The notes below the pieces were generated by a model. The model worked only from the letters and a program-made list of their open reading frames with translations. It made no database searches and had not been told where the DNA came from. Of a stretch of DNA of 29,116 bases, positions 1 to 9,570 are shown one piece after another (the stretch's first letter is position 1; every line of letters starts with the position of its first letter). The DNA comes from an uncultured euryarchaeote. GTDB lineage: Archaea > Thermoplasmatota > Poseidoniia > Poseidoniales > Thalassarchaeaceae. Position numbers and translations under genes: made by a program. The stretch is from the NCBI GenBank assembly GCA_937876055.1, contig CALEIW010000119.1, positions 1 through 29,116 on the forward strand, written 5' to 3'.

Positions 1-805
1 CTAACATAGTGCTTCTTACCGAACTTCCTTCAATGGCTTCTTCTTTTTTTTGTCTTCTGGACTCTAAAATCCCTACTAACATAACTCTCAAATCGGTATC
101 TGTCAACCAATTATTTTCTCTGGCGATAATTAACCTTAGATTTGGGGAGTTATTCAGAATTTGTTCTGAATCATGAGCCTCCAAACGATTAGCCCACGGG
201 TCTTCTAATACACTCCAATTACCCTCTTCCCTCTCTCCATCAGGACTGACTAATGCACCATTTATGTTCCATATACGAGATTGAAGAAGTATTGGTTTAG
301 CATCAACAAATTCTATTCCTCTTTGGATACACCATTCATCAAGATCAATTATTGGAGGCAAAATGACTAATTTACTCGGAAGATTTTCTTCAATACTTTC
401 TTCAATGATTTCTTCATTAGGGATTATTTGAGGGATTTTAGCCTCTAAATCCCCACGTAAAACCGCTTCTCCAATCCAACGGCTTAAGACATCAGGGCTC
501 CAAAGTTCAATCCTCAGTTTCGAAGATAATATTTCTTTTGCCTTTTCTTCGAATTCTCTTTCACTCAAAATCCAGTGTGGGCTACTAGGAGCATCTACAA
601 GCCATCTTTCAGCTTCTGCAACACTTACTGGAAGGATCGCTTTAGGTATATGCCAAACATGTACAGAAGAGCCTGTGTCCTCTGCTAATTCAGGAATTTT
701 CTCGGCTACTCCAAGGCACCGGAAACCAACTGTTTCGACTACATTACTAGCCTGAGATAATCTAACTCCGCGTAGATTGAGTAAATCCCCGACGGTATTA
801 TCCAT
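1..805 (-). CDS. Unrecognised protein, 3' end cut by window edge
   Basis: An open frame of 268 codons starts at the ATG at 805 and runs without a stop off the left edge, so the C-terminus is missing. The protein begins MDNTVGDLLNLRGVRL. It is acidic and soluble-looking, with no signal peptide or membrane segment. A stretch near residues 85-120 (EFEEKAKEIL, then WSPDVLSRWIGEAVL) faintly resembles archaeal nuclease-like domains, but I cannot name a family. It lies 84 nt downstream of rpl30e on the same strand, where nusA often sits in archaea; it does not look like NusA (no KH-domain GxxG motif seen). No Shine-Dalgarno precedes the ATG. A TATAAA lies about 20 nt upstream, rather close for a leaderless promoter. 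Confidence is high that it is coding and low on function. Confidence 0.7.
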   Translation of the reverse strand, partial: MDNTVGDLLNLRGVRLSQASNVVETVGFRCLGVAEKIPELAEDTGSSVHVWHIPKAILPVSVAEAERWLVDAPSSPHWILSEREFEEKAKEILSSKLRIELWSPDVLSRWIGEAVLRGDLEAKIPQIIPNEEIIEESIEENLPSKLVILPPIIDLDEWCIQRGIEFVDAKPILLQSRIWNINGALVSPDGEREEGNWSVLEDPWANRLEAHDSEQILNNSPNLRLIIARENNWLTDTDLRVMLVGILESRRQKKEEAIEGSSVRSTML

Positions 806-889
806 GTCTTCGGTAGTCGTTTATACCTTGAAGGGAATCCCTACAAAGTATGAGTTGAAAGCGAAAATTGAGGTAAATATTCTACGCCA

Positions 890-1186
890 TCAAATATTTG
901 TGCTTAGGGTTAGAAGGTCGGACTGACCTGGATCTATAACACACAATGCACTAACTGGGAATGGTTTGGCACAAGCCGCGCCCAACTGCCTGTTTACCAT
1001 CGTTACTCGATGAACAGTAATATCAGGATGGCTAGTTGTCAAACTGGATATGTAATCCTCCGGACAGTTTGCCGCTACCAAGACCAATCTGGCATCTCCT
1101 TTATTGCATGCACTCGTCGTTTGGCGTTGTCCAAAAAGTACATTTCCTGTACTAATTCCTTGTTTTAGTTGTCTTGCTAAATCCAT
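890..1186 (-). CDS. rpl30e: Ribosomal protein L30e (eL30)
   Basis: This 98-residue protein of the large ribosomal subunit belongs to the L7Ae/L30e RNA-binding fold. The start MDLARQLKQGISTGNVLFG, the central LVLVAANCPEDY and the C-terminal KPFPVSALCVIDPGQS are typical of archaeal L30e, and the length is normal. I chose the ATG at 1186 because the family starts with MDLARQL and a GGAGG lies 7 nt upstream (1194-1198). A frame start at 1207 would add seven non-conserved residues and overlap rpoA2. The gene follows rpoA2 by 13 nt and closes the RNA polymerase operon, its usual place in archaea. Confidence 0.93.
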   Translation of the reverse strand: MDLARQLKQGISTGNVLFGQRQTTSACNKGDARLVLVAANCPEDYISSLTTSHPDITVHRVTMVNRQLGAACAKPFPVSALCVIDPGQSDLLTLSTNI

Positions 1187-1199
1187 TAGAAATCCTCCA

Positions 1200-2777
1200 T
1201 CAAGCATCTACCCCTTCAGGTATGTAATACAAATCTACACTACCTGTTCCTAGGGCTACTGGTTGACCAACGATGATATTCTCAGTTACACCTCTTAGGT
1301 AGTCTCTTTCACCAATTATACCAGCTCGAAGTAAGTGGTTAACAGAGACTTCGAAGGCTGATCTTGCGAGAATACTGTGTTTCGTACCACTAACTCCGTG
1401 TCGTCCAATGGCACGAACTTGACCTTCGCTAGTCATTACGTCAGCCACGGTGATTAGGTGTCTAGTGTCAACGTCCAAACCTGCTCCTTCGAGAGTATCT
1501 TTCATCTCATTGACAATTGCTTGCCTTGCCGCTTCGACGCCTAGATATTGGTAAATTTCATTGATGTTGTTTGTGTAAGTCCTGGCTCTGTCAACACCTG
1601 CGAATAAACTGACCTTAGATAGATTTGAGCCAATTGTGGCGATGTAATACTCGCCGGTATCCTTGTTTGGACCCTGAACATTCGCACGAACTATATCTGG
1701 CAATCCCTTCAATCTAAGTTTCTTGATTTTATCCTCAAGTTGCAATAGAGCGGTGTAAGTTGGTGGGTCATTGGCTAATGTGGCTAAATCATCTTCTTTT
1801 GTCACACCAGGGATTATTGTCAGAACCTTAGGCTTGTCTTCATTATCTACTTGAATGTAAAGTCGAAGAGCTTTCTGCAACTTGTCTCTGACCTCTGCAC
1901 CATTCATTTTCTTCAATCGTAGATTAGAGAGCTTCAGTTCAAGTTTGAGGTGTCTTTGGGCAACATCAACATCGATGGAAGCAATATCTCGAGTTGTTGT
2001 TGTTTCTATTGCTGCTGCAATTGCCTGAACTTTCTTCTCATTGGTGCGAAGCGGCTTCTTTTTCGAATCATTTTCATCCAGATAAACAAGCATTGTCGGC
2101 GTTTTTGGGACCTTCCTAGCGTCAACAATTTCAATTACCCTAGGAAGTCCTTGAGTTACGTTAACCGTGGCTACACCCGCATAGTGGAAAGTACGCATTG
2201 TCATCTGGGTTCCAGGTTCGCCGATTGATTGAGCAGTGGTTATCCCTACTGCCTCGTGGGGGTCAACTCTCGACATTTCCATGTCTGAAGCCGCACATGT
2301 TACGACCTTACGGGCTTCAGCGGCGGTAAGTTTCTTCTTACCTCTTGAGAGTAAGCCATTGACTAAATCATTGATTGTCTTGGGAGTAATTCGAATATCT
2401 GCCTTTGCAGCTGCGTCTGAAAGACTGTCGAACATTGGGTTCTCTAGATCTAAATCACGGTGGATTTGACGCATCTTGTCTTCCGAGTCATATTCTTGCA
2501 GAGGAAGACTACTCTTCTTTCTGCGTCTTGTCGCAACGCGGCGTCGGATCAAAGTCTTCTGGGTTGCTTTTGCCTTTTGAGCGGCTTTGGTAGAGCCTTG
2601 AATTACTTCAGATACTTTCTGTGCCGTTCCAGAATCTGTGGCACAAATTTGTGCGATTTCTCCAGCAGTAAGTACCTTCACGTCATCCCACTTGCGATCA
2701 TCGGCGAGGCGGTGAGCGTATTCCTCTGCGATTCCGAGATCCATTAGCTTCTTCTTAGTTGCACTCTTGACCACCAT
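1200..2777 (-). CDS. rpoA2: RNA polymerase subunit A'' (Rpo1C) with N-terminal extension
   Basis: C-terminal half of the archaeal RNA polymerase largest subunit, holding the trigger loop, bridge-helix side and jaw. The trigger loop is clear at about residues 185-202 (GEPGTQMTMRTFHYAG), and the C-terminal RHGVSGTKHSILARSAFEV is conserved. At 525 residues it is over 100 longer than usual. The extra part is N-terminal: residues 3-60 form a helix-hairpin-helix-like domain, followed by a very basic linker to about residue 90. A related domain starts RpoH in this same operon. The ATG at 2777 overlaps the rpoA1 stop by one base (TGATG). It is preceded by a near-perfect Shine-Dalgarno, GGAGGTGAT, so I prefer it to the in-frame GTG at 2780. 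Confidence 0.96.
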   Translation of the reverse strand: MVVKSATKKKLMDLGIAEEYAHRLADDRKWDDVKVLTAGEIAQICATDSGTAQKVSEVIQGSTKAAQKAKATQKTLIRRRVATRRRKKSSLPLQEYDSEDKMRQIHRDLDLENPMFDSLSDAAAKADIRITPKTINDLVNGLLSRGKKKLTAAEARKVVTCAASDMEMSRVDPHEAVGITTAQSIGEPGTQMTMRTFHYAGVATVNVTQGLPRVIEIVDARKVPKTPTMLVYLDENDSKKKPLRTNEKKVQAIAAAIETTTTRDIASIDVDVAQRHLKLELKLSNLRLKKMNGAEVRDKLQKALRLYIQVDNEDKPKVLTIIPGVTKEDDLATLANDPPTYTALLQLEDKIKKLRLKGLPDIVRANVQGPNKDTGEYYIATIGSNLSKVSLFAGVDRARTYTNNINEIYQYLGVEAARQAIVNEMKDTLEGAGLDVDTRHLITVADVMTSEGQVRAIGRHGVSGTKHSILARSAFEVSVNHLLRAGIIGERDYLRGVTENIIVGQPVALGTGSVDLYYIPEGVDA

Positions 2778-5700
2778 CACTCATCACCTCCTAAAGCATC
2801 ATCGAGAACCTTGGTGATGTCGAATGGCATACCCTTTCGACTTCTAGCGGGGTCAATTCCATCTTCCCCATACTCGAATTGGATAATCCTATTGGCAGTA
2901 TTTCGAACCGAGCCGTTTCCATCTTCGGACACCTTGAGGTCGTCCATTGCGTTGATTAGGCGGCGTTGCATATATCCTGACTTAGAGGTACGAACCGCTG
3001 TATCGACTAGGGACTCTCGTCCAGATACTGATAGCATGAAGAATTCAGTAGGCTCAAGCCCTTGCTTAAACGAAGACGATACGAATCCCTTTTCTTCCGC
3101 CCCTTTTACTCCACGAGGGAAGTGGGAAAGGACTCTGTCTTGGTATCCTCGCTCTAGACGCTTTCCACGGACCTTTGGTTGCCCGATTGAACCAGCCATC
3201 ATCGCTAGGTTATCCATTGAACCACGAGCGCCAGATGTTGCCATAATTACGGCGGAGTTGTCCTCTCCAAGATATGACTTAGCTACATTACCAGATTCCG
3301 CTTTTGCGGAATCTAGAATTTGGAGAATGTTTTCTTCAAGTGTCTCAATTGGTGTTCTTCCAGGTCGTGTCTCATACCCCCGTCCATTTTTACCAAACTT
3401 TGCTAACTCCGCGTCTACTTCATCGCTAGCACGGACGTTGATTTGTGAAATTTCCTTAATCGCCGCTAGGGGCAAGTCTTCGTCATCGATTCCAGTGGTG
3501 AATCCGAGAGATGTACAAATTGCGATTGTCATCTTTGTCATTCGGTTTAGGAATTCGGCGCCGCGATTAGTACCGTGAGTCTGGACTACAGCGTCGAGTA
3601 ATCTACCATCTTCAGCACCTATTCCACGCTTGTCGATAGTACCGCTTACAACACCAGTAGAAGTGACATTGACTTCGTCTCCACTTCTGCTCGTGTAGTT
3701 TAGTTTGAATCCTGCGGGGACAATTAGGCTAAGGAGATCTGCGCCTCTGTAACCTACCATACCATCCTTGGTAGTGACTTCTTCTGGCATTTCTCCGTCC
3801 CAGCCGACCGAACCCAATACTTCCATAGCCAATTCCTTTGGAAGAACTCTGTCGCCATGAGTTAGAAGATATGCTCCTGAAATATGGTCATGAATTCCTC
3901 CAATAACAGCACCACCGTATCTAGGAGTGATGATGTGTTCCTGAACTCTCATCAAAATCTTAGCTTCGGCCCTTGCCTCCTCAGATTGTATCACGTGTAG
4001 GTTCATTTCATCTCCGTCGAAATCTGCATTGTATGGTGTACAATCTGCTAGATTAAATCGGAATGTCTTGCCTTGCATAACACGAATTTCGTGAACTAGC
4101 ATGGACATCCTGTGAAGTGAAGGTTGCCGATTGAAGATTGCTACGTCTCCGTCGATAAGATGTCTTTCAACAATGACACCAGGTCGTGGGTTACCGTCCC
4201 TATCGTATGATGAAAGTCGGTCTTCGACTTCTGTTCTGTAAACCTCTCCATATTCATCCTCAACTGAAGGGCTACCACAGTGTGGACAGTTTACTTCGAG
4301 ATGTTCGGGCAAGTACTCATCAGGGTTGTTTTGCTCCCATACCCATCGATTATGGATAATTGCTCGAGGATCGTCCTCGGCAAGTGGACGACCGTTTTCA
4401 TCTTCACCACGCAGATTGGAAATTGTTGTGTCAAGGTCCACTGACCAAACCTCTTCTAGGTCTCCCAATTCATTCCTTCTCATCTGCTTCATTAGTTCAA
4501 GCCCAGGAAGGAAGTTTGGTGCAGGGAGTACTGTGTTTAGGTCCGGCCTGTATCCTGCATAGGGTTCATCCTCACTTCCGCAGTGACAATCGGGATTTAA
4601 ACAACGGAATCCAGCCCAGATGAACTTTGTTCTATCAGTAATTCTAACTCTGAAACTATCTCCTCTGATGATGTAGTTAACACCAGGGTGAACATCCGGC
4701 CCACGCATAATCATCCTTCGCAATTGTTCTCGGTTCCTGCTGGTTGCACGGATTGGAACTGTCAACTCTTTGGCCGTTCGAACAGGTACACCAACCTCGT
4801 TGATTCCGAGATTTGGATCCGGGCTGATTACAGTTCTAGCACAGAAGTTAACTCGCTTTCCGGAAAGATTGCTTCGGAATCTTCCTTCCTTACCCTTGAG
4901 GCGTTGGGAGAGAGTCTTCAGAGGTCTTCCTGAACGATGCCTTGCTGGCGGAATACCACTTGTCTGATTATCGAAATAAGTCGTAACGTGGTATTGCAAT
5001 AGTTCCCATAGGTCTTCAACAATTAATTGCGGAGCACCAGCGTCACGGTTTTCTCGTAGTCGCTGGTTAATTCTGAGAACATCGACCAATTTGTGAGTAA
5101 GGTCATCTTCCGAGCGATCTCCGCTATCCAAAGTAATCGATGGACGTACTGTTATTGGAGGTACTGGAAGAACCTTCATTATCGACCACTCAGGTCTACT
5201 GGAATTGCTATCCATTCCAAGGAATATTAAATGTTGATCTGGAATCTTTTCTAGCCATTCTCGGATATCTCTTGCATTGAGCTTGTGTTCTCCCTTGTCA
5301 GCTTTCTTTTCCTTGAAAGTAGAAGGCTTGTCAAGGAGAATCTTACCTTGTTCCGAACCACAATGCATGCAAATAGCACGCTTGGCGCTTGAACATTCCT
5401 TCTCGATTTCCTTGATGATTTTCTTGAATTCAGTCGAACCTACACCATGCTTTCGTATTATATCGTGAACACGGTCACGGTAGTAATCTTGTTCAGACTT
5501 TTCTGGATCTAGAGGGTGAGTATCTGCTGAACTGTGCAGTAAAATTTGGCTACAATCATTGCAAGTACACTTCAGAGCCGTCTTGATAAGAGCAGTGAAT
5601 CCGATGTGCATAACAGGTAGTTCAAGCGCGATGTGACCGAAGTGACTTGGGCACTCGTCATGTTTATTTCCGCAGGTCTCACAGCGAATTCCAGGGTCAA

Positions 5701-5875
5701 TGACTCCCATTTTTGGATCCATTAATCCTTGCTTGAATGCGTGGCCATCATCCTTGTAAGTGTCTGCAGTCTTTACTTCGACTGCCGACATCTTTCGAAT
5801 CTCATTTGGATCCATCAGGCTGAACTTAATCGAATCTATCCTCTTTGGGATTTTTGCTACTCCACGGGCACTCAT
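2777..5875 (-). CDS. rpoA1: RNA polymerase subunit A' (Rpo1N)
   Basis: N-terminal part of the largest catalytic subunit. The active-site motif NADFDGDEMNLH is at about residues 616-627, with three Asp that bind catalytic magnesium. The N-terminal zinc site is CETCGNKHDECPSHFGH (65-81), and a second Cys cluster is at 103-107 and 169-172. FNRQPSLHRMS near 581 is conserved. The 1032-residue length exceeds the roughly 880-970 common in archaea. Much of the excess lies between about residues 415 and 565, an insertion with extra cysteines (CLNPDCHC at 425-432, CPHC at 530-533) that may bind zinc. The ATG at 5875 overlaps the rpoB stop (ATGA) and has GGAGG 7 nt upstream. rpoA2 follows with overlapping codons, implying translational coupling. 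Confidence 0.97.
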   Translation of the reverse strand: MSARGVAKIPKRIDSIKFSLMDPNEIRKMSAVEVKTADTYKDDGHAFKQGLMDPKMGVIDPGIRCETCGNKHDECPSHFGHIALELPVMHIGFTALIKTALKCTCNDCSQILLHSSADTHPLDPEKSEQDYYRDRVHDIIRKHGVGSTEFKKIIKEIEKECSSAKRAICMHCGSEQGKILLDKPSTFKEKKADKGEHKLNARDIREWLEKIPDQHLIFLGMDSNSSRPEWSIMKVLPVPPITVRPSITLDSGDRSEDDLTHKLVDVLRINQRLRENRDAGAPQLIVEDLWELLQYHVTTYFDNQTSGIPPARHRSGRPLKTLSQRLKGKEGRFRSNLSGKRVNFCARTVISPDPNLGINEVGVPVRTAKELTVPIRATSRNREQLRRMIMRGPDVHPGVNYIIRGDSFRVRITDRTKFIWAGFRCLNPDCHCGSEDEPYAGYRPDLNTVLPAPNFLPGLELMKQMRRNELGDLEEVWSVDLDTTISNLRGEDENGRPLAEDDPRAIIHNRWVWEQNNPDEYLPEHLEVNCPHCGSPSVEDEYGEVYRTEVEDRLSSYDRDGNPRPGVIVERHLIDGDVAIFNRQPSLHRMSMLVHEIRVMQGKTFRFNLADCTPYNADFDGDEMNLHVIQSEEARAEAKILMRVQEHIITPRYGGAVIGGIHDHISGAYLLTHGDRVLPKELAMEVLGSVGWDGEMPEEVTTKDGMVGYRGADLLSLIVPAGFKLNYTSRSGDEVNVTSTGVVSGTIDKRGIGAEDGRLLDAVVQTHGTNRGAEFLNRMTKMTIAICTSLGFTTGIDDEDLPLAAIKEISQINVRASDEVDAELAKFGKNGRGYETRPGRTPIETLEENILQILDSAKAESGNVAKSYLGEDNSAVIMATSGARGSMDNLAMMAGSIGQPKVRGKRLERGYQDRVLSHFPRGVKGAEEKGFVSSSFKQGLEPTEFFMLSVSGRESLVDTAVRTSKSGYMQRRLINAMDDLKVSEDGNGSVRNTANRIIQFEYGEDGIDPARSRKGMPFDITKVLDDALGGDE

Positions 5876-8800
5876 CTTCGGTCCTCCAATTCAAGGCGCA
5901 TAGCCACTCCGAGACTCTTCATTTCGTCCAGAAGTAGTTTGAAAGCGTAGGAGGTTTGTACCGAATGAACATCTGCTCTATCACCACAGACCGGGCATAC
6001 CGGCGTCCTCCTCTTCCAATCATAATATGCGATATGTCCACAGCCACTGTTGTTACAAACCATCAGCGGCCAACCATCGGATTCGTCCAGCAGCCTATCT
6101 TTGATTACCATCGAGGCACCGTGGGCAATCAGACAATCTCTCTCCATTTCACCGAACCTGAGTCCACCTTGTCGGGCTCGTCCTTCTGTTGGCTGTCGAG
6201 TTAAGATTTGTACTCGACCACGACTTCGGGCGTGTAATTTACTGCTGACTAAGTGGTGAAGGCGCTGATAGAAAATTACTCCAGTGAAAATTTCAGCTTG
6301 GAAGGCTTCGCCGGTTTCACCGCTAATCATCGGTTCTCGCCCAGTATGCGCGAAACCATTTCTGAGTAGTCCAGAGCGAAGAGAATCTTCCTTTTCTCCG
6401 CTAAATGCGGTACCGTCAATATGTCGACCTTCCATGGAACCAACCTTTCCGCCAATCATCTCTAGAACGTGCGCTACTGTCATTCTAGATGGAATAGCGT
6501 GAGGATTGATAATTAGGTCAGGTACGATACCGTCAGAAGTGAATGGCATATCCTTCTCATCTACGAGTCTGCCAATAATACCCTTCTGACCGTGTCGACT
6601 TGCGAATTTGTCTCCTAATTCAGGTACCTTTTCTGTTCGCAATGAAATACGGCATAGTAGTCCTGAGTCAAGTGATTCAGTAACGTATACATTGTCTACC
6701 CATCCAGATTCCCCATTACGAACCATCATTGATGATTCTCGGCGTTCCTGAGCTTGTAGGAAATGCCCATGAGATTCTTCAAGGAATCTTGGAGGGCTTG
6801 TCTTTCCTACCAAGACTCCGGTATCTGCTCCGACACTTGACAAGTGAGTTTCTGGAGTGGGAAGACCATCTCTTTCTAGGTGAATATAGCTCTCCCAAGA
6901 CTTGAGGCCCTTTACTTCGTCAAGTCCAGTGCCCGGGATTTCAATTTGCTCTTTTTGTCCACCAGGGAACTGTTTGTTCTCAGCATTATAGGTGCGAATG
7001 AAGGAGGACCGAGCAAGTGATCTCTGGACTGCAGCTTTATTCATTACAACAGCGTCTTGCATGTTGTATCCATGATGACTCAATATAGCCACAACGAAAT
7101 TTTGTCCACCAGGCCTTTGGGCGAAATTAGTAGTCTTCATTGAGCGTGTTCCGACAATTGATTGTTGAGGATAATGCATCACGTGCATGCGAGTATCAGG
7201 TCTTAGCCGGTAGTTTGCGCTTGGGAGGCCGAGGCTTTGCTTGACCATTGCTGTACCACCAGTAACTCTCGGAGTGGAGTTATGCTCTGGGTAAGGCACC
7301 AGTGACGCACATACGCCTAGAATTAGTTGAGGATCTATCTCGACGTGAGTATAGGCGAGAACTGTGTTTTGCCTCTTCTGCTTTCGTAGAATAGCCTCAA
7401 GATCGTCTTGATAGTAGTTTAGTGGTACACTGAAATTCTCTATCTCAGAATCCCCATTAGGCATCTTTACTTCTACGCGCAGTTTTGCTTTCTTTATTTG
7501 AGGCGCACCTAGGTTTACCCATTCTACGGAAGCCGGATTTATTGGTCGGCCATGCTTTGGAGAAACCATGGGTAAATCAAACGGTCGCGGTGCAACTAGG
7601 AGGTCTTCCTCTTCTTCTGCATCCACCCATTCAACTACACCATTTGATACTAGATCCGCAAACGTCCATTCCCCGGATTTTATTAGGTCAAGATGGTCTT
7701 TTGACAGTACCAAATCACCGTCTTCGAGGACTAAAAGAGGCCTTAGTATTCGGCCCCTGTCAGTGTTGATGAAAATATCTTTATTTGCGCCATCAAAACG
7801 TATGCTTACCTCTGGACGGATTCGTCCCTGGCGCCTTCGACGTTTAAATTGATTAACCAACTTAGTGCCGTTCTTGTGTAATCCAAAAATGTCTCCGTTG
7901 ACATGTATGCGGAATCCTTCAGCCCATCCAGCAGGTGAATCATCCACTCGAGCTTCGATTAGGAGTTGCTTCACTTCGTTTTCATGTACTTCTTCGGAGA
8001 CGTCAATCATCTGAGATGCGTTCTTGACCAAGCCACAGTTCTGCCCTTCGGGCGTCTCGTTTGGACAAAGCCTCCCCCATTGAGTAGGGTGCAGATCTCG
8101 TGCTTCGAAGTGTGGTTGGCTACGTACCAAGGGGCTAGTTACCCTGCGCATGTGGGACAAAGCAGCAAGATAGGTAGTCCTGTCCAGAAGTTGACTGACA
8201 CCGCTACGTCCGCCAACCCAATTTCCGGTTGCCAAAGCGTGCATTATTTTCTGAGTTAGAACATCAGGTCGTAAGCAGGCATTGATTCTTAACTCACGCT
8301 TTCTATTGTGGTGGCGCTCTAATTGGTACTTTAGATCACGTGCAAGTTGTTGAAGGCTTACTCGGAATAGATCTTCGACTAAATCCCCTGCTAGCCTTAC
8401 TCTCTTGTTGGCGTAATGATCCTTATCGTTAGGGTCCTGGTCTGTAATTGCCATCTCAAGGACTTGGCGTACAATTCGGCCGAGGAATATCGCTTTCTTC
8501 TCTCGGTGTTCGGAGCCTGAACCAAGGTGTGGAAGTAATTCCTTGTCCAATAAATTTTGAATTCTTGCTTCACGATATTCCTTTTGCTGACCAGCAGCGA
8601 ATTTCTTCTCTAGCCATTGTAGGGCTTCCTCGCAAGTCTCTACGTTGTACTCTTCGTTGTCTTTGACTTCGTTTAGATTAGCAACAGTATACTTCATCGC
8701 TGCAGCTGGTCCTGCGATTGCAGTGAATATTTCTTTGTCGTTCTCCATGCCGAGAGAACGCATTAGAAGAACCACTGGTATTGGAGTTGTTCCTGCACTT

Positions 8801-9558
8801 GGAATCTTGACCATTAGCATACCATCTCGGCGCTTTTCTATGTTCAGCGGCTTCCTAACTCCATCTTTTTGTGAAAAAATCTTTGCAACTTCTGTTTCAT
8901 GAGCATATTTCTTATTCTTCTCCACAGTGACTCGGTTTGGCGCTAAATCTTCCATTGATATTAGTACTCTTTCTGTTCCATTAATGATGAAGTAGCCACC
9001 GGGGTCTAGAGGATCTTCTCCTGCTCTTCGCAGTAACTCGGTTAATCTCTCAGCGTCCTCTGTGGAAGTATGAGGCGATAACTTTCTATCATCATCAGCA
9101 CATAGGTGGGAAATATGATTAGCGTGAAGATTACACTGAGCTGAACGAACCATAATTGGAAGGTTACCAATGTGGACTCTTTCTTCCACATCTGGAGTTG
9201 GTTTGTCATCACGGATAATTTGGAAATCTAGGTGTACTGGTGAGAAATATGTTAGTTTTCGAAGCCTGCACTCTAATGGAGTTGCTGGGTGCTCTGCCCC
9301 GTTTGCCTCCTTAATTGTGGGTGGACCGAGGTGAATGTTCTTCATTCTGATAACAATCTCGTGGTCTAGAACATCCAGTTTGATTATTCCACCGTCGTCG
9401 TCTTCTACTGGATCATCAGTTCCAATGCGAATATTTCGAACGATTTTTTCCATTCGGCTTAGTTTACCATCTGTGGATGGAATACAGTCGTTATAGGATG
9501 CTAATTGGTGGTTAACCAAACTTCTTTGCTGAAAATAACTCTCTACGATTTCCTTCAT
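5872..9558 (-). CDS. rpoB: RNA polymerase subunit B (Rpo2), unsplit
   Basis: Second largest RNA polymerase subunit, 1228 residues, forming the other half of the active-site cleft. Recognisable blocks are ATGNWVGGRSGVSQLLDRT, RLCPNETPEGQNCGLVKN, the KMTVAHV-like RMTVAHVLEMIGGK near the end of the catalytic region, and RQPTEGRARQGGLRFGEMERD. The C-terminal zinc site is C1168-x4-C1173 and C1188-x2-C1191. The gene is one piece. Many euryarchaea (methanogens, haloarchaea) split it into B'' and B', while Thermoplasmata and Thermococci keep it fused. The ATG at 9558 has GGAG about 8 nt upstream, and only 12 nt separate it from rpoH. Confidence 0.97.
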   Translation of the reverse strand: MKEIVESYFQQRSLVNHQLASYNDCIPSTDGKLSRMEKIVRNIRIGTDDPVEDDDGGIIKLDVLDHEIVIRMKNIHLGPPTIKEANGAEHPATPLECRLRKLTYFSPVHLDFQIIRDDKPTPDVEERVHIGNLPIMVRSAQCNLHANHISHLCADDDRKLSPHTSTEDAERLTELLRRAGEDPLDPGGYFIINGTERVLISMEDLAPNRVTVEKNKKYAHETEVAKIFSQKDGVRKPLNIEKRRDGMLMVKIPSAGTTPIPVVLLMRSLGMENDKEIFTAIAGPAAAMKYTVANLNEVKDNEEYNVETCEEALQWLEKKFAAGQQKEYREARIQNLLDKELLPHLGSGSEHREKKAIFLGRIVRQVLEMAITDQDPNDKDHYANKRVRLAGDLVEDLFRVSLQQLARDLKYQLERHHNRKRELRINACLRPDVLTQKIMHALATGNWVGGRSGVSQLLDRTTYLAALSHMRRVTSPLVRSQPHFEARDLHPTQWGRLCPNETPEGQNCGLVKNASQMIDVSEEVHENEVKQLLIEARVDDSPAGWAEGFRIHVNGDIFGLHKNGTKLVNQFKRRRRQGRIRPEVSIRFDGANKDIFINTDRGRILRPLLVLEDGDLVLSKDHLDLIKSGEWTFADLVSNGVVEWVDAEEEEDLLVAPRPFDLPMVSPKHGRPINPASVEWVNLGAPQIKKAKLRVEVKMPNGDSEIENFSVPLNYYQDDLEAILRKQKRQNTVLAYTHVEIDPQLILGVCASLVPYPEHNSTPRVTGGTAMVKQSLGLPSANYRLRPDTRMHVMHYPQQSIVGTRSMKTTNFAQRPGGQNFVVAILSHHGYNMQDAVVMNKAAVQRSLARSSFIRTYNAENKQFPGGQKEQIEIPGTGLDEVKGLKSWESYIHLERDGLPTPETHLSSVGADTGVLVGKTSPPRFLEESHGHFLQAQERRESSMMVRNGESGWVDNVYVTESLDSGLLCRISLRTEKVPELGDKFASRHGQKGIIGRLVDEKDMPFTSDGIVPDLIINPHAIPSRMTVAHVLEMIGGKVGSMEGRHIDGTAFSGEKEDSLRSGLLRNGFAHTGREPMISGETGEAFQAEIFTGVIFYQRLHHLVSSKLHARSRGRVQILTRQPTEGRARQGGLRFGEMERDCLIAHGASMVIKDRLLDESDGWPLMVCNNSGCGHIAYYDWKRRTPVCPVCGDRADVHSVQTSYAFKLLLDEMKSLGVAMRLELEDRR

Positions 9559-9570
9559 CTTCTCAACTCC

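Noticed and set aside
2811..3578. 255-codon plus-strand frame opposite rpoA1
   Set aside because: It is antisense to a strongly conserved gene, has biased composition, and shows no motif; it is a shadow of the rpoA1 reading frame.
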